Assembly (NCBI RefSeq): GCF_002709775.1
Contig: NZ_PAQR01000010.1
Span: 111,424-175,423, forward strand
Source of the DNA: Thalassospira sp.
GTDB lineage: Bacteria > Pseudomonadota > Alphaproteobacteria > Rhodospirillales > Thalassospiraceae
Direction: 5' to 3'
Length of the DNA: 64,000 bases
Of this stretch, positions 54,285 to 64,000 are shown one piece after another (the first letter of the stretch is position 1; the number at the start of each line of letters is the position of its first letter). The notes below the pieces were generated by a model, which worked only from the letters and a program-made list of their open reading frames with translations, had not been told where the DNA came from and searched no databases. The position numbers and the translations under genes were made by a program.

Positions 54285-55694
54285 TCAGTTCTTGATCGCT
54301 TCAAGTTGGGCGGGCAGGGCATTGGCCCAGGCACTGATCGAACCAGCCCCCAGGCAAACGACGAGATCGCCCGGTTTGGCTTCAGCCTTGATGACTTCGG
54401 CCAGTTTTTCCGGACCTTCAAGTGCGCTGACATGGCGATGGCCACGGTTGCGCAGACCCTCGACAAGGGCATCACGCGAGGCACCCTCAATCGGGCTTTC
54501 GCCAGCTTCATAAACATCGGCAACAATCACGCTGTCGGCATCGTTAAAGCAGGTGCAGAAATCTTCAAACAGGTCATGCAGGCGCGAATAGCGATGCGGC
54601 TGCACCACAGCAATAACGTTGTTCTGGGTTGCCTGACGGGCAGCTTTCAGCACCGCCTTGATTTCAACCGGGTGATGGCCGTAATCGTCAATGATGGTCA
54701 CGCCATCGACTTCGCCGGTTTTGGTGAAGCGGCGTTTGACACCGGTAAAGCCATCAAAGGCAGAAACGATTTTCTCGTCCGGGATACCAAGTTCCAGCGC
54801 GACGGTAATCGCCGCCAGCGAGTTCGAAACGTTGTGATCGCCGACCATCGGCAGACGAACATCCTTGATCACGCGTTCTTCGCTATCAACCCGTTCGCGG
54901 ATGACGACGTCAAAGACACTGTCGCCGATATTGGTGCGCACATTAACGGCGCGCACATCAGCCTGCGGCGAGAAGCCGAATGTGAAAATACGACGATCCG
55001 TCACACGACCAATCAGGGCCTGAACTTCGGGATGGTCGATGCACAGAACGGCAAAACCATAAAACGGGATGTTCTGAACGAAGTTTTTGAAGGCTTCGCG
55101 CAGCTGATCAAAGTCTTTCCAGTGATCAAGATGTTCGGGATCAATGTTGGTTACGACCGAGATCGTCGAGGGCACTTTGACAAAGGTGCCATCAGACTCG
55201 TCGGCCTCAACCACCATCCAGTCACCTTCGCCAAGGCGCGCATTGGTACCGTATGAATTAATGATCCCGCCATTGATCACGGTCGGATCCAGTCCGGCAG
55301 CATCAAGCATGGTCGCAACCAGCGAGGTGGTTGTGGTTTTGCCATGCGTGCCGCCAATCGCGATTGCAGCCTTAAGGCGCATCAGCTCAGCCAGCATTTC
55401 AGCACGGCGCACGACCGGGATCATGGATGCGCGCGCGGCAATGACTTCGGGGTTGTTGGGCTTAACGGCGGTGGAGATGACAACGACCTTGGCGTCTTCG
55501 ACATTTTCCGCCTTGTGGCCGACAAAGACCTTGATACCAAGGGCGCGCAGGCGCTGCACATTGGCATTGTCGGAAATGTCCGATCCCTGCACTGAATAAC
55601 CGAGGTTATTGAGGATTTCGGCAATACCGGACATGCCGATGCCACCAATACCGACAAAGTGGATGGTGCCGATGTTGAGCGGCAGGGGGTTCAT
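54285..55694 (-). CDS. murC: UDP-N-acetylmuramate--L-alanine ligase MurC
   Basis: A 469-residue Mur ligase adding the first residue of the stem peptide. N-terminal [18 protein letters not shown] binds the UDP substrate; ATP loop [13 protein letters not shown]; central [33 protein letters not shown] in the C-terminal part. ATG 55694 overlaps the murG stop as ATGA. It is a normal member of the dcw cluster. Confidence 0.96.
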   Translation of the reverse strand: MNPLPLNIGTIHFVGIGGIGMSGIAEILNNLGYSVQGSDISDNANVQRLRALGIKVFVGHKAENVEDAKVVVISTAVKPNNPEVIAARASMIPVVRRAEMLAELMRLKAAIAIGGTHGKTTTTSLVATMLDAAGLDPTVINGGIINSYGTNARLGEGDWMVVEADESDGTFVKVPSTISVVTNIDPEHLDHWKDFDQLREAFKNFVQNIPFYGFAVLCIDHPEVQALIGRVTDRRIFTFGFSPQADVRAVNVRTNIGDSVFDVVIRERVDSEERVIKDVRLPMVGDHNVSNSLAAITVALELGIPDEKIVSAFDGFTGVKRRFTKTGEVDGVTIIDDYGHHPVEIKAVLKAARQATQNNVIAVVQPHRYSRLHDLFEDFCTCFNDADSVIVADVYEAGESPIEGASRDALVEGLRNRGHRHVSALEGPEKLAEVIKAEAKPGDLVVCLGAGSISAWANALPAQLEAIKN

Positions 55695-56890
55695 TGAGTG
55701 TCTCCTCGGTCTTTGCTTATGTTCTTTGTATCCGGGCTTCCCGCCGGGTTCAGGCCCAGCATATCAAGCACCATGTCAGCCAAACGCTCTGCGGCGTTGG
55801 CGCGGCCACTGCTTTTGGCGGCCTTGGCCGCACGCGTCAGTGCAGCCGGGTTGGTCAAAAGTTTTGCCAAACGATCTGTCACGGCCTCACTACTAAAGCG
55901 ATCCTGTGGCATCAACCATGCACCGCCTGAATCTTCGATCTGCTGGGCGTTATAGCGCTGATGATCATCAATGGCATGGGGCAATGGCACCAGAAAGCCC
56001 GGACGTCCGGCAGCGGTCAACTCGGCAACGGTCGATGCACCCGAACGGGCAATCACCAGATGGCAATCGCGCAAGCGTTCCGGGATGTCGTCAATGAAGG
56101 ATGCCAGCGTCACGTCGATCTGCGATCCGGCATAGGTCTTACGCACGGCATCGATGTCTTCTTCACGCGCCTGCTGAGTCACGACCAGACGTTTGCGGAG
56201 GTCTTCGGGCAGGTTGACCAGGGCTGTTGGCAAAACTTCGGACAGGATACGTGCCCCTTGCGACCCACCGGTAATCAGAAGGCGAACCGGTCCATCACTT
56301 GTCGGTGCGTCATATTCGCTTGATGCAAGGGCGGCGACTTCTGCGCGCACCGGGTTGCCTGTCCAGATCACTTTGGCTTCGTCACCTGGTGCTATCATCG
56401 TGACCTTGGCAAAGGATGTCGCAATGCGCTGTGCGTCACTGGCAACCAGACGGTTGGCGCGACCAAGAACTGCATTTTGTTCATGAATGGCATAGCGAAT
56501 GCCAAGCCACTTGGCAGACATCGTCGCGGGAATGGAGGCATAACCCCCAAAGCCGATAACTGCTGCCGGTTTGACCTTTTTTATGCGGCTTCTGGCCTTG
56601 AGCGTGCCAAGGCCAAGGCGGGCAGCCCCAATCAGGCGCCCCTTGATACCTTTGCCGGCAATGCCGCCTGCCGGAAGGATGACGGTTTCAACGCCTTCAA
56701 CGCCTTCGGTATAGCGTGCAGCTCGGGCATCGGTGAAAAACAGAACCTGCGCGCCGCGGCGGACCAATGATTTGGATAAGGCAACAGCCGGGAACATATG
56801 CCCGCCGGTGCCGCCGGATGTTACGGCGATCACCTGACCTGCCAGCGGTGTCTTGGCGGCAGAAAGTTCTGGATTTGCGAAGTCAGTCAT
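55691..56890 (-). CDS. murG: Undecaprenyldiphospho-muramoylpentapeptide GlcNAc transferase MurG
   Basis: A 399-residue GT-B glycosyltransferase converting lipid I to lipid II at the inner membrane. The first glycine loop [15 protein letters not shown], the hydrophobic patch region, [22 protein letters not shown] and the C-domain [16 protein letters not shown] with DDHQRYNAQ are all typical. The ATG at 56890 gives an N-terminus about 15 residues longer than E. coli MurG before the first strand; the upstream in-frame start at 56947 is less likely. A 154-base gap lies between it and ftsW. Confidence 0.94.
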   Translation of the reverse strand: MTDFANPELSAAKTPLAGQVIAVTSGGTGGHMFPAVALSKSLVRRGAQVLFFTDARAARYTEGVEGVETVILPAGGIAGKGIKGRLIGAARLGLGTLKARSRIKKVKPAAVIGFGGYASIPATMSAKWLGIRYAIHEQNAVLGRANRLVASDAQRIATSFAKVTMIAPGDEAKVIWTGNPVRAEVAALASSEYDAPTSDGPVRLLITGGSQGARILSEVLPTALVNLPEDLRKRLVVTQQAREEDIDAVRKTYAGSQIDVTLASFIDDIPERLRDCHLVIARSGASTVAELTAAGRPGFLVPLPHAIDDHQRYNAQQIEDSGGAWLMPQDRFSSEAVTDRLAKLLTNPAALTRAAKAAKSSGRANAAERLADMVLDMLGLNPAGSPDTKNISKDRGDTQ

Positions 56891-57044
56891 CTTGTCCACA
56901 TGTAAAACGACGGCGGTGCAGGGAAGGTCCCCGACAGTTACCCCCATCAGAACCCGACAAAGGTTAATATCCCTTCAAACCGGACCCTGAATAAGGCTCG
57001 ATTTTGTCGTTTTGATGCAGAAAGTTTTTAAGGTGCGATGTTGG

Positions 57045-58184
57045 CTATTCGCCGGGGCGTTTACGCGTCAGCGCCAGGACAAATCCCATCCCGATCGCAA
57101 TACCAATCGTGGCCGAACCACCGTAGGATACGAACGGCAATGTCATGCCCTTTGGCGGGACCAGTTGCAGGGTGGATGCCATGTTGATCACGGCTTGCAA
57201 TCCGAACTGAACCAGAATGCCGGTGACAGCCAGAACAACAAACAGATTGCGTTCCCCCATCAGGCGCGACAGACCGCGCATGATGATGAAGGTAAAGACA
57301 CCAACCACCAGTACGCAGAACAGAAGGCCGAATTCCTCGCCCGCAACGGCAAAGATAAAGTCCGAATGGGCATCCGGGATGGAGTTCTTCACCCAGCCTT
57401 CACCCGGACCACGGCCCATGATGCCGCCACTCATGAAGGCTTCCATGGATCGTTCGATCTGATAGCTGTCACCCGATGCCGGATCGAGGAAGCGGTCCAC
57501 ACGCGACTGAACGTGCGGCAGGATCAGATAGGCGGTCACTGCCAGTCCAACTGCGCCAAGCCCAAGGCAAAAAACCAGAATGATCGGAAGACCTGCAAGA
57601 AAGATCTGCACCGACCAGATCGAGGTGATCACAACGGTCTGGCCAAAGTCCGGCTGGATCATCAAAAGGAAGATACAAACCGCCAAAATCAGGCTTGAAA
57701 CGATATAGCCCGGGAAGTTCGGGTTCAGCCGCCCTTCGGCAAACATCCAGGCGATCACAACCGCGAATGCGGGTTTCAGGAATTCCGAAGGCTGCAGGTT
57801 AATCCCGGCAATGTTGATCCAGCGGACAGCGCCCTTGATGTCTGATCCGATGAATGGGGTAATGATCAGCAAGAAGATCACGCCCAGAAACATGAAGGAC
57901 GCCAGCCGCCTGATCCATTTCACCGGCAGCAGTGAAATGCCAAACATGCAAATCGTCGCCATGCCCAGGAAGACAAACTGGCGTGTAACAAAGTGGAAGC
58001 TGTCGACATTGATGCGATCGGCAACCGGCGGGCTTGCCGACATCACCAGAAGTGCACCAATCCCCATCAGAAGAATGATGGCAGCCAGCAACCAGCGATC
58101 AACCGTCCACCACCAAATCCCCAGAACCGAGGTATCGGCACGCGAAAAGGCGATATGGGTGTTATGACCAAAAAGGGACTTCAT
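57045..58184 (-). CDS. ftsW: Lipid II glycan polymerase FtsW (SEDS family)
   Basis: A 379-residue membrane protein with about ten spans, the septal peptidoglycan polymerase acting with FtsI. SEDS motifs: NIAGINLQPSEFLKPAFAVV (conserved around LQPSEF) and, near the C-terminus, LPFVSYGGSATIGIAIGMGF. ATG 58184 overlaps the murD stop as ATGA. Confidence 0.94.
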   Translation of the reverse strand: MKSLFGHNTHIAFSRADTSVLGIWWWTVDRWLLAAIILLMGIGALLVMSASPPVADRINVDSFHFVTRQFVFLGMATICMFGISLLPVKWIRRLASFMFLGVIFLLIITPFIGSDIKGAVRWINIAGINLQPSEFLKPAFAVVIAWMFAEGRLNPNFPGYIVSSLILAVCIFLLMIQPDFGQTVVITSIWSVQIFLAGLPIILVFCLGLGAVGLAVTAYLILPHVQSRVDRFLDPASGDSYQIERSMEAFMSGGIMGRGPGEGWVKNSIPDAHSDFIFAVAGEEFGLLFCVLVVGVFTFIIMRGLSRLMGERNLFVVLAVTGILVQFGLQAVINMASTLQLVPPKGMTLPFVSYGGSATIGIAIGMGFVLALTRKRPGE

Positions 58185-59587
58185 GCACTTTCCTTCCCGG
58201 TCAGATCACCTTTTGCCAAGGCGGTATAAAGATCGCGGAATGCATCGCCGCGCGTTTCAAAGCTTTTGAACTGATCAAACGACGCGCAGGCCGGGGTGAG
58301 CATCACCACCGGTTTGTCATCACCACTTGCCTTGGCATCCGCAAAGGCGGCCTTGGTCGCGACATCAAGCGTTTCGCATTTCGCCCACGGCAGGTCATTG
58401 CCAAGGGTCTCGGAAAATTCGTTGGTCGCAGCGCCAATCAGATAGGCTTTCTTGATGTGGGGATAGAATTCCTGCAATCCCTCGATCCCGCCTTCCTTTG
58501 GTTTGCCGCCAGCAATCCAGTAGATGTTTCGATAGGCTGACAGCGCCTTTGCCGATGCCTCGGCATTGGTGGCCTTGCTGTCATTGACGAACACAACACC
58601 GTCAATGGTGCCGAGTAATTCCTGACGGTGGGCCAGTCCCGGGAAGGACATGATGCCATCAATGATCCGGGTGGCGTCGACACCCCGCGCACGACATAGC
58701 CCATAGGCGAAGGCAATGTTTTGCCAGTTATGACGGCCGGGCATGTGGGTGACGGTCGCAAGATCGAGGATTCGGGTTTGCGCCCCACTCATATCGTCAA
58801 TCAACCAGCCATCGGCATCGACATAGATGCCATGATCGACCGGCTGCTTGACTGAAACCTCGATGATATGGCGACCACCTTCACGGGCGAGTTCAACCGC
58901 CATTTTGGCGCAGGGTTCGTCATCAACAGAAATAATCGCCCATTTCGGCCCCTTGGAGCGGGCAAAGATCAGGTGCTTAGCGCCGATATAGCCATCCAGC
59001 CCGCCATGGCGATCAAGATGATCCGGGGTGATGTTCAAAAGCGCACAGGCGTCAAAGGCCGCATGTTCAAGCAGCTCAAGCTGGTAGGAGGACAACTCAA
59101 GAACAAGGCAATCATCCGTGGTGGAAGGCTCAAGCCCGAGGGCGGCATTGCCAAGGTTGCCCCCCGCCTGTGTTTTGATCCCGGCCTGGTCGATAATATG
59201 AGCTGTCAGCGCGGTGGTGGTTGATTTGCCATTGGTGCCGGTGATGGCAAGGGTTGGCACATCTGGCTGTGCCGTGCACAGCAGCTCAACATCGCAAATG
59301 ATCGGTTTGCCCGCACGGCGTGCCTTTTCAGCCGCCGGATGCGGGGTCGGGAAGGTGGACGGGATGCCCGGGCTGATGACCAGCATGTCGGGCTCGGACC
59401 AGTCGCATTCCGCCAGATTGATCGGGGCAAGGCCCAGCGGTTCAAGCTGTTCGCGTGATGCCGCGCTGTCATCCCATGCCCAGACAATGGCACCTGCATT
59501 GATCAATGCTTTCACACTGGCAAGTCCGGATTTTCCCAGACCCAGAACCGCGATGGTTTTGCCGCGCAGATGCGAAAGATCAATCAC
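58181..59587 (-). CDS. murD: UDP-N-acetylmuramoylalanine--D-glutamate ligase MurD
   Basis: A 468-residue Mur ligase adding D-Glu. N-terminal KTIAVLGLGKSGLASVKAL; ATP loop AITGTNGKSTTTALTAHI; LNITPDHLDRHGG; FVNDSKATNAEASAKAL and the C-terminal YWIAGGKPKEGG are diagnostic. It starts at GTG 59587 with AAGGA 10 bases upstream. It follows mraY by 12 bases and is coupled to ftsW. Confidence 0.95.
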   Translation of the reverse strand: MIDLSHLRGKTIAVLGLGKSGLASVKALINAGAIVWAWDDSAASREQLEPLGLAPINLAECDWSEPDMLVISPGIPSTFPTPHPAAEKARRAGKPIICDVELLCTAQPDVPTLAITGTNGKSTTTALTAHIIDQAGIKTQAGGNLGNAALGLEPSTTDDCLVLELSSYQLELLEHAAFDACALLNITPDHLDRHGGLDGYIGAKHLIFARSKGPKWAIISVDDEPCAKMAVELAREGGRHIIEVSVKQPVDHGIYVDADGWLIDDMSGAQTRILDLATVTHMPGRHNWQNIAFAYGLCRARGVDATRIIDGIMSFPGLAHRQELLGTIDGVVFVNDSKATNAEASAKALSAYRNIYWIAGGKPKEGGIEGLQEFYPHIKKAYLIGAATNEFSETLGNDLPWAKCETLDVATKAAFADAKASGDDKPVVMLTPACASFDQFKSFETRGDAFRDLYTALAKGDLTGKESA

Positions 59588-59599
59588 GATGGGGTGTCC

Positions 59600-60688
59600 T
59601 TAACGAAGTTTCAGGGTCGCAAGACCAACCAGTGCGAGGATGACGGCAATGATCCAGAACCGGATAACGATGGTCGGTTCTTGCCAGCCTTTTTTCTCGA
59701 AATGATGATGCAGCGGAGCCATGCGGAACACGCGTTTGCCGGTCAGTTTGAAGGATCCGACCTGAATGATCACAGACAGGGTTTCGAGAACAAACAAACC
59801 GCCAATGATCGCCAGAACCAGTTCGTGTTTGGTAACAACGGATACCGCACCAAGCGCACCGCCAAGGGCAAGCGACCCGGTATCACCCATGAACACCATG
59901 GCCGGCGGGGCGTTGTACCAAAGGAAGCCAAGGCCGGCACCGACCAGTGCGCCAAGGAAAATGGTCAACTCGCCAGAACCGGCAACGTAGTGAACCTGCA
60001 GATATTCGGCGAACTGCACGTTACCGATCAGATAGGTAATCAGTGCAAAGCTTGCGGCTGCAATCATCACCGGAACAATCGCCAGACCATCAAGCCCATC
60101 GGTCAGGTTGACCGAGTTCGAAGCCCCGACCATGACGAACATGGCAAACGGCACAAAGAACCAGCCGAGATCAAGCAGGAAATTCTTGAAGAACGGGAAG
60201 GCCAGCGCAGTCGAAAGCGGATCGGCGGTGTTGTACGAAATCCACCAGGCGGCAAGGGCTGCGATCGAAAACTGCCCAAGCAGCTTGAGTTTACCCGGAA
60301 GGCCTTTGGTGTTGCGCTTGGAAACTTTCAGGAAGTCATCAAGGAAACCAAGGAAGCCATAGCCGATGGTGACCAGCAAAACCGCCCAGACGTAAGGGTT
60401 GGTCAGATCAGCCCAAAGCAAGGTGGCAATTGATGTTGACAGCAACAGCAAAAGCCCGCCCATGGTTGGCGTGCCTTTTTTGGTCAAAAGGTGGCTTTCC
60501 GGACCGTCTTCACGGATCGGTTGGCCTTCGCTTTGTTTGGAACGCAACCAGTTGATCAGGTGTGGGCCTATCACAAAGGCAAGGACAAGCGACGTGATGA
60601 TCGCACCGCCCGTGCGGAAGGTGATATACCGAAACAGGTTCAGTACCGGCATCTGATCAGCAAATTGATAAAGCAGATTATAGAGCAT
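59600..60688 (-). CDS. mraY: Phospho-N-acetylmuramoyl-pentapeptide transferase MraY
   Basis: A 362-residue integral membrane enzyme (ten spans) making lipid I from UDP-MurNAc-pentapeptide and undecaprenyl phosphate. Signatures: [13 protein letters not shown], the aspartate pair [21 protein letters not shown], and [13 protein letters not shown] with the HHH motif. Length matches E. coli MraY (360). It lies between murF and murD. Confidence 0.97.
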   Translation of the reverse strand: MLYNLLYQFADQMPVLNLFRYITFRTGGAIITSLVLAFVIGPHLINWLRSKQSEGQPIREDGPESHLLTKKGTPTMGGLLLLLSTSIATLLWADLTNPYVWAVLLVTIGYGFLGFLDDFLKVSKRNTKGLPGKLKLLGQFSIAALAAWWISYNTADPLSTALAFPFFKNFLLDLGWFFVPFAMFVMVGASNSVNLTDGLDGLAIVPVMIAAASFALITYLIGNVQFAEYLQVHYVAGSGELTIFLGALVGAGLGFLWYNAPPAMVFMGDTGSLALGGALGAVSVVTKHELVLAIIGGLFVLETLSVIIQVGSFKLTGKRVFRMAPLHHHFEKKGWQEPTIVIRFWIIAVILALVGLATLKLR

Positions 60689-60751
60689 TGCTCTGGTCGT
60701 TCCTTTTGAGGCTGAGAGTCAGCACTGACCCTCTTCTGATGCGGTTGTGGA

Positions 60752-62161
60752 TTATTCCACCACGCCACAGGATTTTAAGGCCGATACAATTTTCGAAACG
60801 TAAATGCCAAGCGATCCTTTGATCAAAACAACGTCGCCATCGCGCAAATCGGCCTTGATCGGCTCAATCGCGTCTTCGGCAACCTCGAAGTGGCCGGCAT
60901 TGCGTTCGGAAGGCAGGGTTTTGTCGAGTTCGGCCATCAGTGGCCCAACCGAATATACCCGATCAATTTCAAGCGAGGTCAGTGGATGATGCAGATCGGC
61001 ATGCATCTTGGCTGCAATATCGCCGAGTTCGCGCATCTCACCCAGAACCGCAATCTTGCGTCCGCCGTCGCCCGGTTTGGTCTGTGACAAAACCTTGATC
61101 CCGGCCATCATCGAGGTCGGGTTGGCGTTATAGGCGTCATCAATCAGGGTAAAGGTGCCATCACCGGACGGCAGCTTGACAGTAAGTGTCTGACCGCGAC
61201 CGGCAGGCGGGGGGACATCGGCCAGATCCTTGGACGCCTTAAGAAGGTCAGCACCAATCGCATCGACACAACCCAGAACGGCAAGCGAGTTCAGAACCCA
61301 GTGTTCGCCCGGGCAACCAATGAAATATTCCAGATCCTGACCACCAACACGGGCACGGACCGCACTGCCATCGGTGACAATGTTGGCCTCAAACAGGCGA
61401 TAGTTGGATACCGCGTCCGTGCCAAAGCATTTGATGTTACTCAGGCCCAGTTCCTTGGCACGCCGTGCAAGGGCAAAGTAATGCAGGTTGTCACGGTTCA
61501 GGATGACGGTACCGTCGCTCTCAAGGCCTTCGAAAATCTCGGCCTTGGCCATGGCGATTTCGGCTTCGTCCTTGAAGAATTCGGTGTGGGCGCCGACCAC
61601 AGTGGTAATCAGCGCCACAGACGGCTTGACCATTTTGACAAGCGTGCTGATTTCACCCGGATGGTTCATGCCGATTTCAAAGACGCCGTATTCGGCATCA
61701 GCCGGCAGGGTCGCCAGGGTGATCGGCACACCCCAATGGTTATTGAAGCTGGCCGGGCTGGCGTGGGTTTTGCCCTGCTCGGACAGTACGTATTTCAGCG
61801 CTTCCTTGGTGCCGGTCTTGCCGACACTGCCGGTAATGGCAACGATTTTGGCTTTGCTGCGCGCACGACCGGCGATGCCAAGGCGCTCAAGGGCAGCCAT
61901 GGTGTCATCGACCAGAAGAACCTTGTCGGTATCGGTAATGCCGTTGGCATCGGAAACCATGACGGCATGGGCACCGGCATCAAGGGCGGCCTGGGCAAAT
62001 TTGTGGCCGTCGAAATTCGGGCCTTTAAGTGCGATGAAAAGATCGCCTTCGCTGACTTTGCGGCTGTCAATCGAGATGCCGGTTACCGTCCAGTCCCCTG
62101 TGGTTTTGCCACCGGTTGCGGTCGCGGCATCCTGTGCGGTCCATAAAACAGCCTTCGTCAT
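60752..62161 (-). CDS. murF: UDP-MurNAc-tripeptide--D-Ala-D-Ala ligase MurF
   Basis: A 469-residue Mur ligase adding D-Ala-D-Ala, the product of Ddl. N-terminal GISIDSRKVSEGDLFIALKG; ATP loop VAITGSVGKTGTKEAL; FNNHWGVPITLATLP; IDDAYNANPTSMMAGI; GEMRELGD near the C-terminus. ATG 62161. It sits 59 bases after murE and 63 before mraY. Confidence 0.95.
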   Translation of the reverse strand: MTKAVLWTAQDAATATGGKTTGDWTVTGISIDSRKVSEGDLFIALKGPNFDGHKFAQAALDAGAHAVMVSDANGITDTDKVLLVDDTMAALERLGIAGRARSKAKIVAITGSVGKTGTKEALKYVLSEQGKTHASPASFNNHWGVPITLATLPADAEYGVFEIGMNHPGEISTLVKMVKPSVALITTVVGAHTEFFKDEAEIAMAKAEIFEGLESDGTVILNRDNLHYFALARRAKELGLSNIKCFGTDAVSNYRLFEANIVTDGSAVRARVGGQDLEYFIGCPGEHWVLNSLAVLGCVDAIGADLLKASKDLADVPPPAGRGQTLTVKLPSGDGTFTLIDDAYNANPTSMMAGIKVLSQTKPGDGGRKIAVLGEMRELGDIAAKMHADLHHPLTSLEIDRVYSVGPLMAELDKTLPSERNAGHFEVAEDAIEPIKADLRDGDVVLIKGSLGIYVSKIVSALKSCGVVE

Positions 62162-62220
62162 AACGTCACTTTCTTTTCGCTCAGACCATCACGGCCAAAG
62201 CGCCGTAACGGGAATTAAGG

Positions 62221-63681
62221 TCAGTTGCCACCTGCAAGAATGCTGCGGGCAACGGATGCATCATCGAATGGAAGGACCTTATCACCGACAATCTGGCCTC
62301 TTTCATGGCCTTTTCCGGCGATAATAAGGACGTCGTTGCGCTGAAGAATGCCAATGCCCCGTTTGATCGCTTCGGCGCGATCACCGATCTCGACGGCACC
62401 TTCGCACTTTTCCTTGATCGCGGCACGAATGGTGGCGGGATCTTCGCTACGCGGATTGTCATCGGTGATGATGGCAATATCGGCAAAGTCGTGGGCAACC
62501 TGTCCCATCAAGGGGCGTTTGCCGACGTCACGGTCTCCACCGGCCCCGAATACACAAACAAGGCGGCCTTTGCAATGCGGACGGACGGCCTTGATCACGG
62601 TTTCAAGCGCATCTGGCGTATGGGCATAATCAACAAAGACCGGTGCGCCAAAGCTGGTTTTGCCAACCAGCTCAAGACGACCGCGCACCCCTTCAAGCTT
62701 TTCAAGCGCAAGGACTGCCTGATCTAGGTTCGCACCCGATGCGACCACGATGGAAAGGGCGGCCAGTGCATTCATCACCTGGAAGCTGCCCATCAGCGGC
62801 AGGTGGATGTTGTATTCGCCCTTGTTCACGGCAAGGCGGATCTGGGTGCCGGTGCTGTCAGGGGTTGCCTTGATCAGTTTGATGTCATCGGCATTCTGGC
62901 CATAGGACATCACATTGATACCGCGCTTGGCGCAAAGTTCTTTCAGAAGGCCGAACTGTTCGACATCGGCATTAAGCACCGCCGTACCGTCTGCGACCAG
63001 AAGGTCCGAGAACAGGCGGGCCTTGGCAGCAAAGTATTTTTCGAACGTGCCGTGATAATCAAGATGATCACGCGACAGGTTGGTAAAGGCGGCTACCGTG
63101 ACCTTCACGCCATCAAGGCGGTATTGGTCAAGCCCGTGCGAGCTTGCTTCCATCGCGACATGGGTGACACCGATGCCACACATCTCATCAAGGCTTTGAT
63201 GAAGCGCGACCGGGTCCGGCGTGGTGAGCGAGCCTGGGATTTTCGCCCCCGCTGCGCGAATGCCAAGGGTTCCGATCGATCCCGACATATTGCCCAAGAT
63301 CGTCCAGAGCTGTTCGGTAAAGATTGCGGTTGATGTTTTGCCGTTCGTGCCGGTAATCGCCGCAATATTTGCCGGTTGCTGACCGTAAAAACGGGCTGCC
63401 AGCTGGGCATAACGTTTGCGCGGGTTTTCCACCGGGATTAGCGGAACCGTGGGGGCTGCCGGTCTTGGCGTGCCGTCCTTTGCCAGGATGGCGGCGGCAC
63501 CAAGCTTGATCGCATCGGCGATATACTTGGACCCGTCATCTCGTGCACCGGACAGGGCGGCAAACATATAGCCATCCTTCACAGTGCGTGAGTCTGCTGT
63601 CAGGCCCGTGATATCCGGGTCCTGTCCTTCGGCATGTTTCAATGCCGCCTGATCACCTGCCATGAGCTCAGAAAGACGCAA
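62221..63681 (-). CDS. murE: UDP-MurNAc-dipeptide ligase MurE (probably meso-diaminopimelate adding)
   Basis: A 486-residue Mur ligase adding the third stem residue. DSRTVKDGYMFAALSG, ATP loop AAITGTNGKTSTAIFTEQ, EASSHGLDQYR, HLDYHGTFEKYFAAK and, for amino-acid choice, DDNPRSEDP: the DNPR motif indicates meso-diaminopimelate rather than lysine. I place the start at TTG 63681, 7 bases after AAGGGGGAG; this overlaps the ftsI stop by 14 bases. An upstream TTG at 63708 is in frame but would include the ribosome-binding site. Confidence 0.94.
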   Translation of the reverse strand: MRLSELMAGDQAALKHAEGQDPDITGLTADSRTVKDGYMFAALSGARDDGSKYIADAIKLGAAAILAKDGTPRPAAPTVPLIPVENPRKRYAQLAARFYGQQPANIAAITGTNGKTSTAIFTEQLWTILGNMSGSIGTLGIRAAGAKIPGSLTTPDPVALHQSLDEMCGIGVTHVAMEASSHGLDQYRLDGVKVTVAAFTNLSRDHLDYHGTFEKYFAAKARLFSDLLVADGTAVLNADVEQFGLLKELCAKRGINVMSYGQNADDIKLIKATPDSTGTQIRLAVNKGEYNIHLPLMGSFQVMNALAALSIVVASGANLDQAVLALEKLEGVRGRLELVGKTSFGAPVFVDYAHTPDALETVIKAVRPHCKGRLVCVFGAGGDRDVGKRPLMGQVAHDFADIAIITDDNPRSEDPATIRAAIKEKCEGAVEIGDRAEAIKRGIGILQRNDVLIIAGKGHERGQIVGDKVLPFDDASVARSILAGGN

Positions 63682-64000
63682 GTTTGCGCTCCCCCTTGCG
63701 AAGTTCAATCTGCAACGCTTGCTCTATTTCCGGCGCCTTCGCATTCGCCGGTTCAATGCCCAAAAGGGGAGCAATACGTGTCACAACCTTGCCAACGGCA
63801 GGGGCGGACACCCAACCTGCTGTGGCAAATCCATAAGTTTCTTTGGTGCCTTTGGGCTCGTCCAACGTCACCAGAACCACGTATTTCGGGTCCTGCATCG
63901 GGAAGGCGGCGACAAAGGTCGACATGCGGGCGTTCTTGACGTAGCGCCCGTTCACGAGTTTTTCCGAGGTGCCGGTCTTCCCGCCAAGGAAGTAACCCGC
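63668..64000 (-). CDS. ftsI: Peptidoglycan transpeptidase FtsI/PBP3, C-terminal part (cut by right edge)
   Basis: Only the last 110 residues are in the window. They contain the penicillin-binding KTG motif (KTGTSEK, near 63960-63980) followed by MSTFVAAFPMQDPKYVVLV and the ending YGFATAGWVSAPAVGKVV, the canonical C-terminus of septal class B PBPs. The frame is open to base 64000, so the start lies outside. Position directly before murE is the standard dcw order, which supports ftsI over other PBPs. Confidence 0.93.
   Translation of the reverse strand, partial: AGYFLGGKTGTSEKLVNGRYVKNARMSTFVAAFPMQDPKYVVLVTLDEPKGTKETYGFATAGWVSAPAVGKVVTRIAPLLGIEPANAKAPEIEQALQIELRKGERKLASF

Noticed and set aside
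54278..54526. 83-codon upstream extension of murB inside murC
   Set aside because: It would overlap 240 bases of murC; ATG 54277 gives the normal MurB length.

Overview
This window looks like chromosomal DNA of a moderately GC-rich alphaproteobacterium, most likely a Thalassospira-like member of the Rhodospirillales. That assignment is an inference from protein content: a methionine synthase split into two genes, MlaA/MlaC, a GTTC-N7-GTTC type SOS box, an alphaproteobacterial division and cell-wall cluster, and a two-subunit acetate-type symporter. No rRNA, tRNA, CRISPR array, transposase or prophage gene was seen. The 64 kb is almost entirely core and housekeeping DNA, with small accessory genes between.

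Left part (1-23.7 kb): a DUF1989 protein cut by the left edge; a rearranged molybdate locus (modC-modB divergent from a one-domain modE, with modA on its own promoter under a perfect Mo-box-like palindrome); a small membrane protein; a DnaQ-type exonuclease paired with a cNMP/CBS/DUF294 regulator; a two-subunit sodium:solute symporter; an EttA-like ABC-F factor; the mlaA-mlaC lipid-asymmetry pair; a methionine block (ArsR-methyltransferase fusion, metF, split metH); an MFS exporter and a CBS-containing ClC protein.

Middle part (23.7-41.8 kb): a solitary UDP-GlcNAc 2-epimerase-like gene, a UvrD/PcrA helicase, prmA, an HD-GYP response regulator directly followed by a 1199-residue hybrid histidine kinase, a long-form Xaa-Pro aminopeptidase, an aldo/keto reductase, a divergent LysR/EamA pair, and several small or degenerate proteins: a secreted SNase-fold protein without two catalytic residues, an EAL-like protein without the catalytic motifs, and an NTF2-like protein.

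Right part (41.8-64 kb, all minus strand): ligA, recN, bamD, lpxC, ftsZ, ftsA, ftsQ, ddl, murB, murC, murG, ftsW, murD, mraY, murF, murE and the C-terminus of ftsI. Transcription runs right to left, so this is the classical dcw cluster in its usual order, with many ATGA stop/start overlaps, followed by outer-membrane and DNA-repair genes. recN has its own strong promoter with a LexA box on its -10 element.

I did not find a clearly new multi-gene system. The best leads are regulatory (Mo-box at modA, palindrome in the ArsR-methyltransferase promoter, SOS box at recN) and a set of degenerate signalling or nuclease domains (GYC in place of GYP, EAL-like, SNase-like, a DnaQ-like Asp-to-Glu change).
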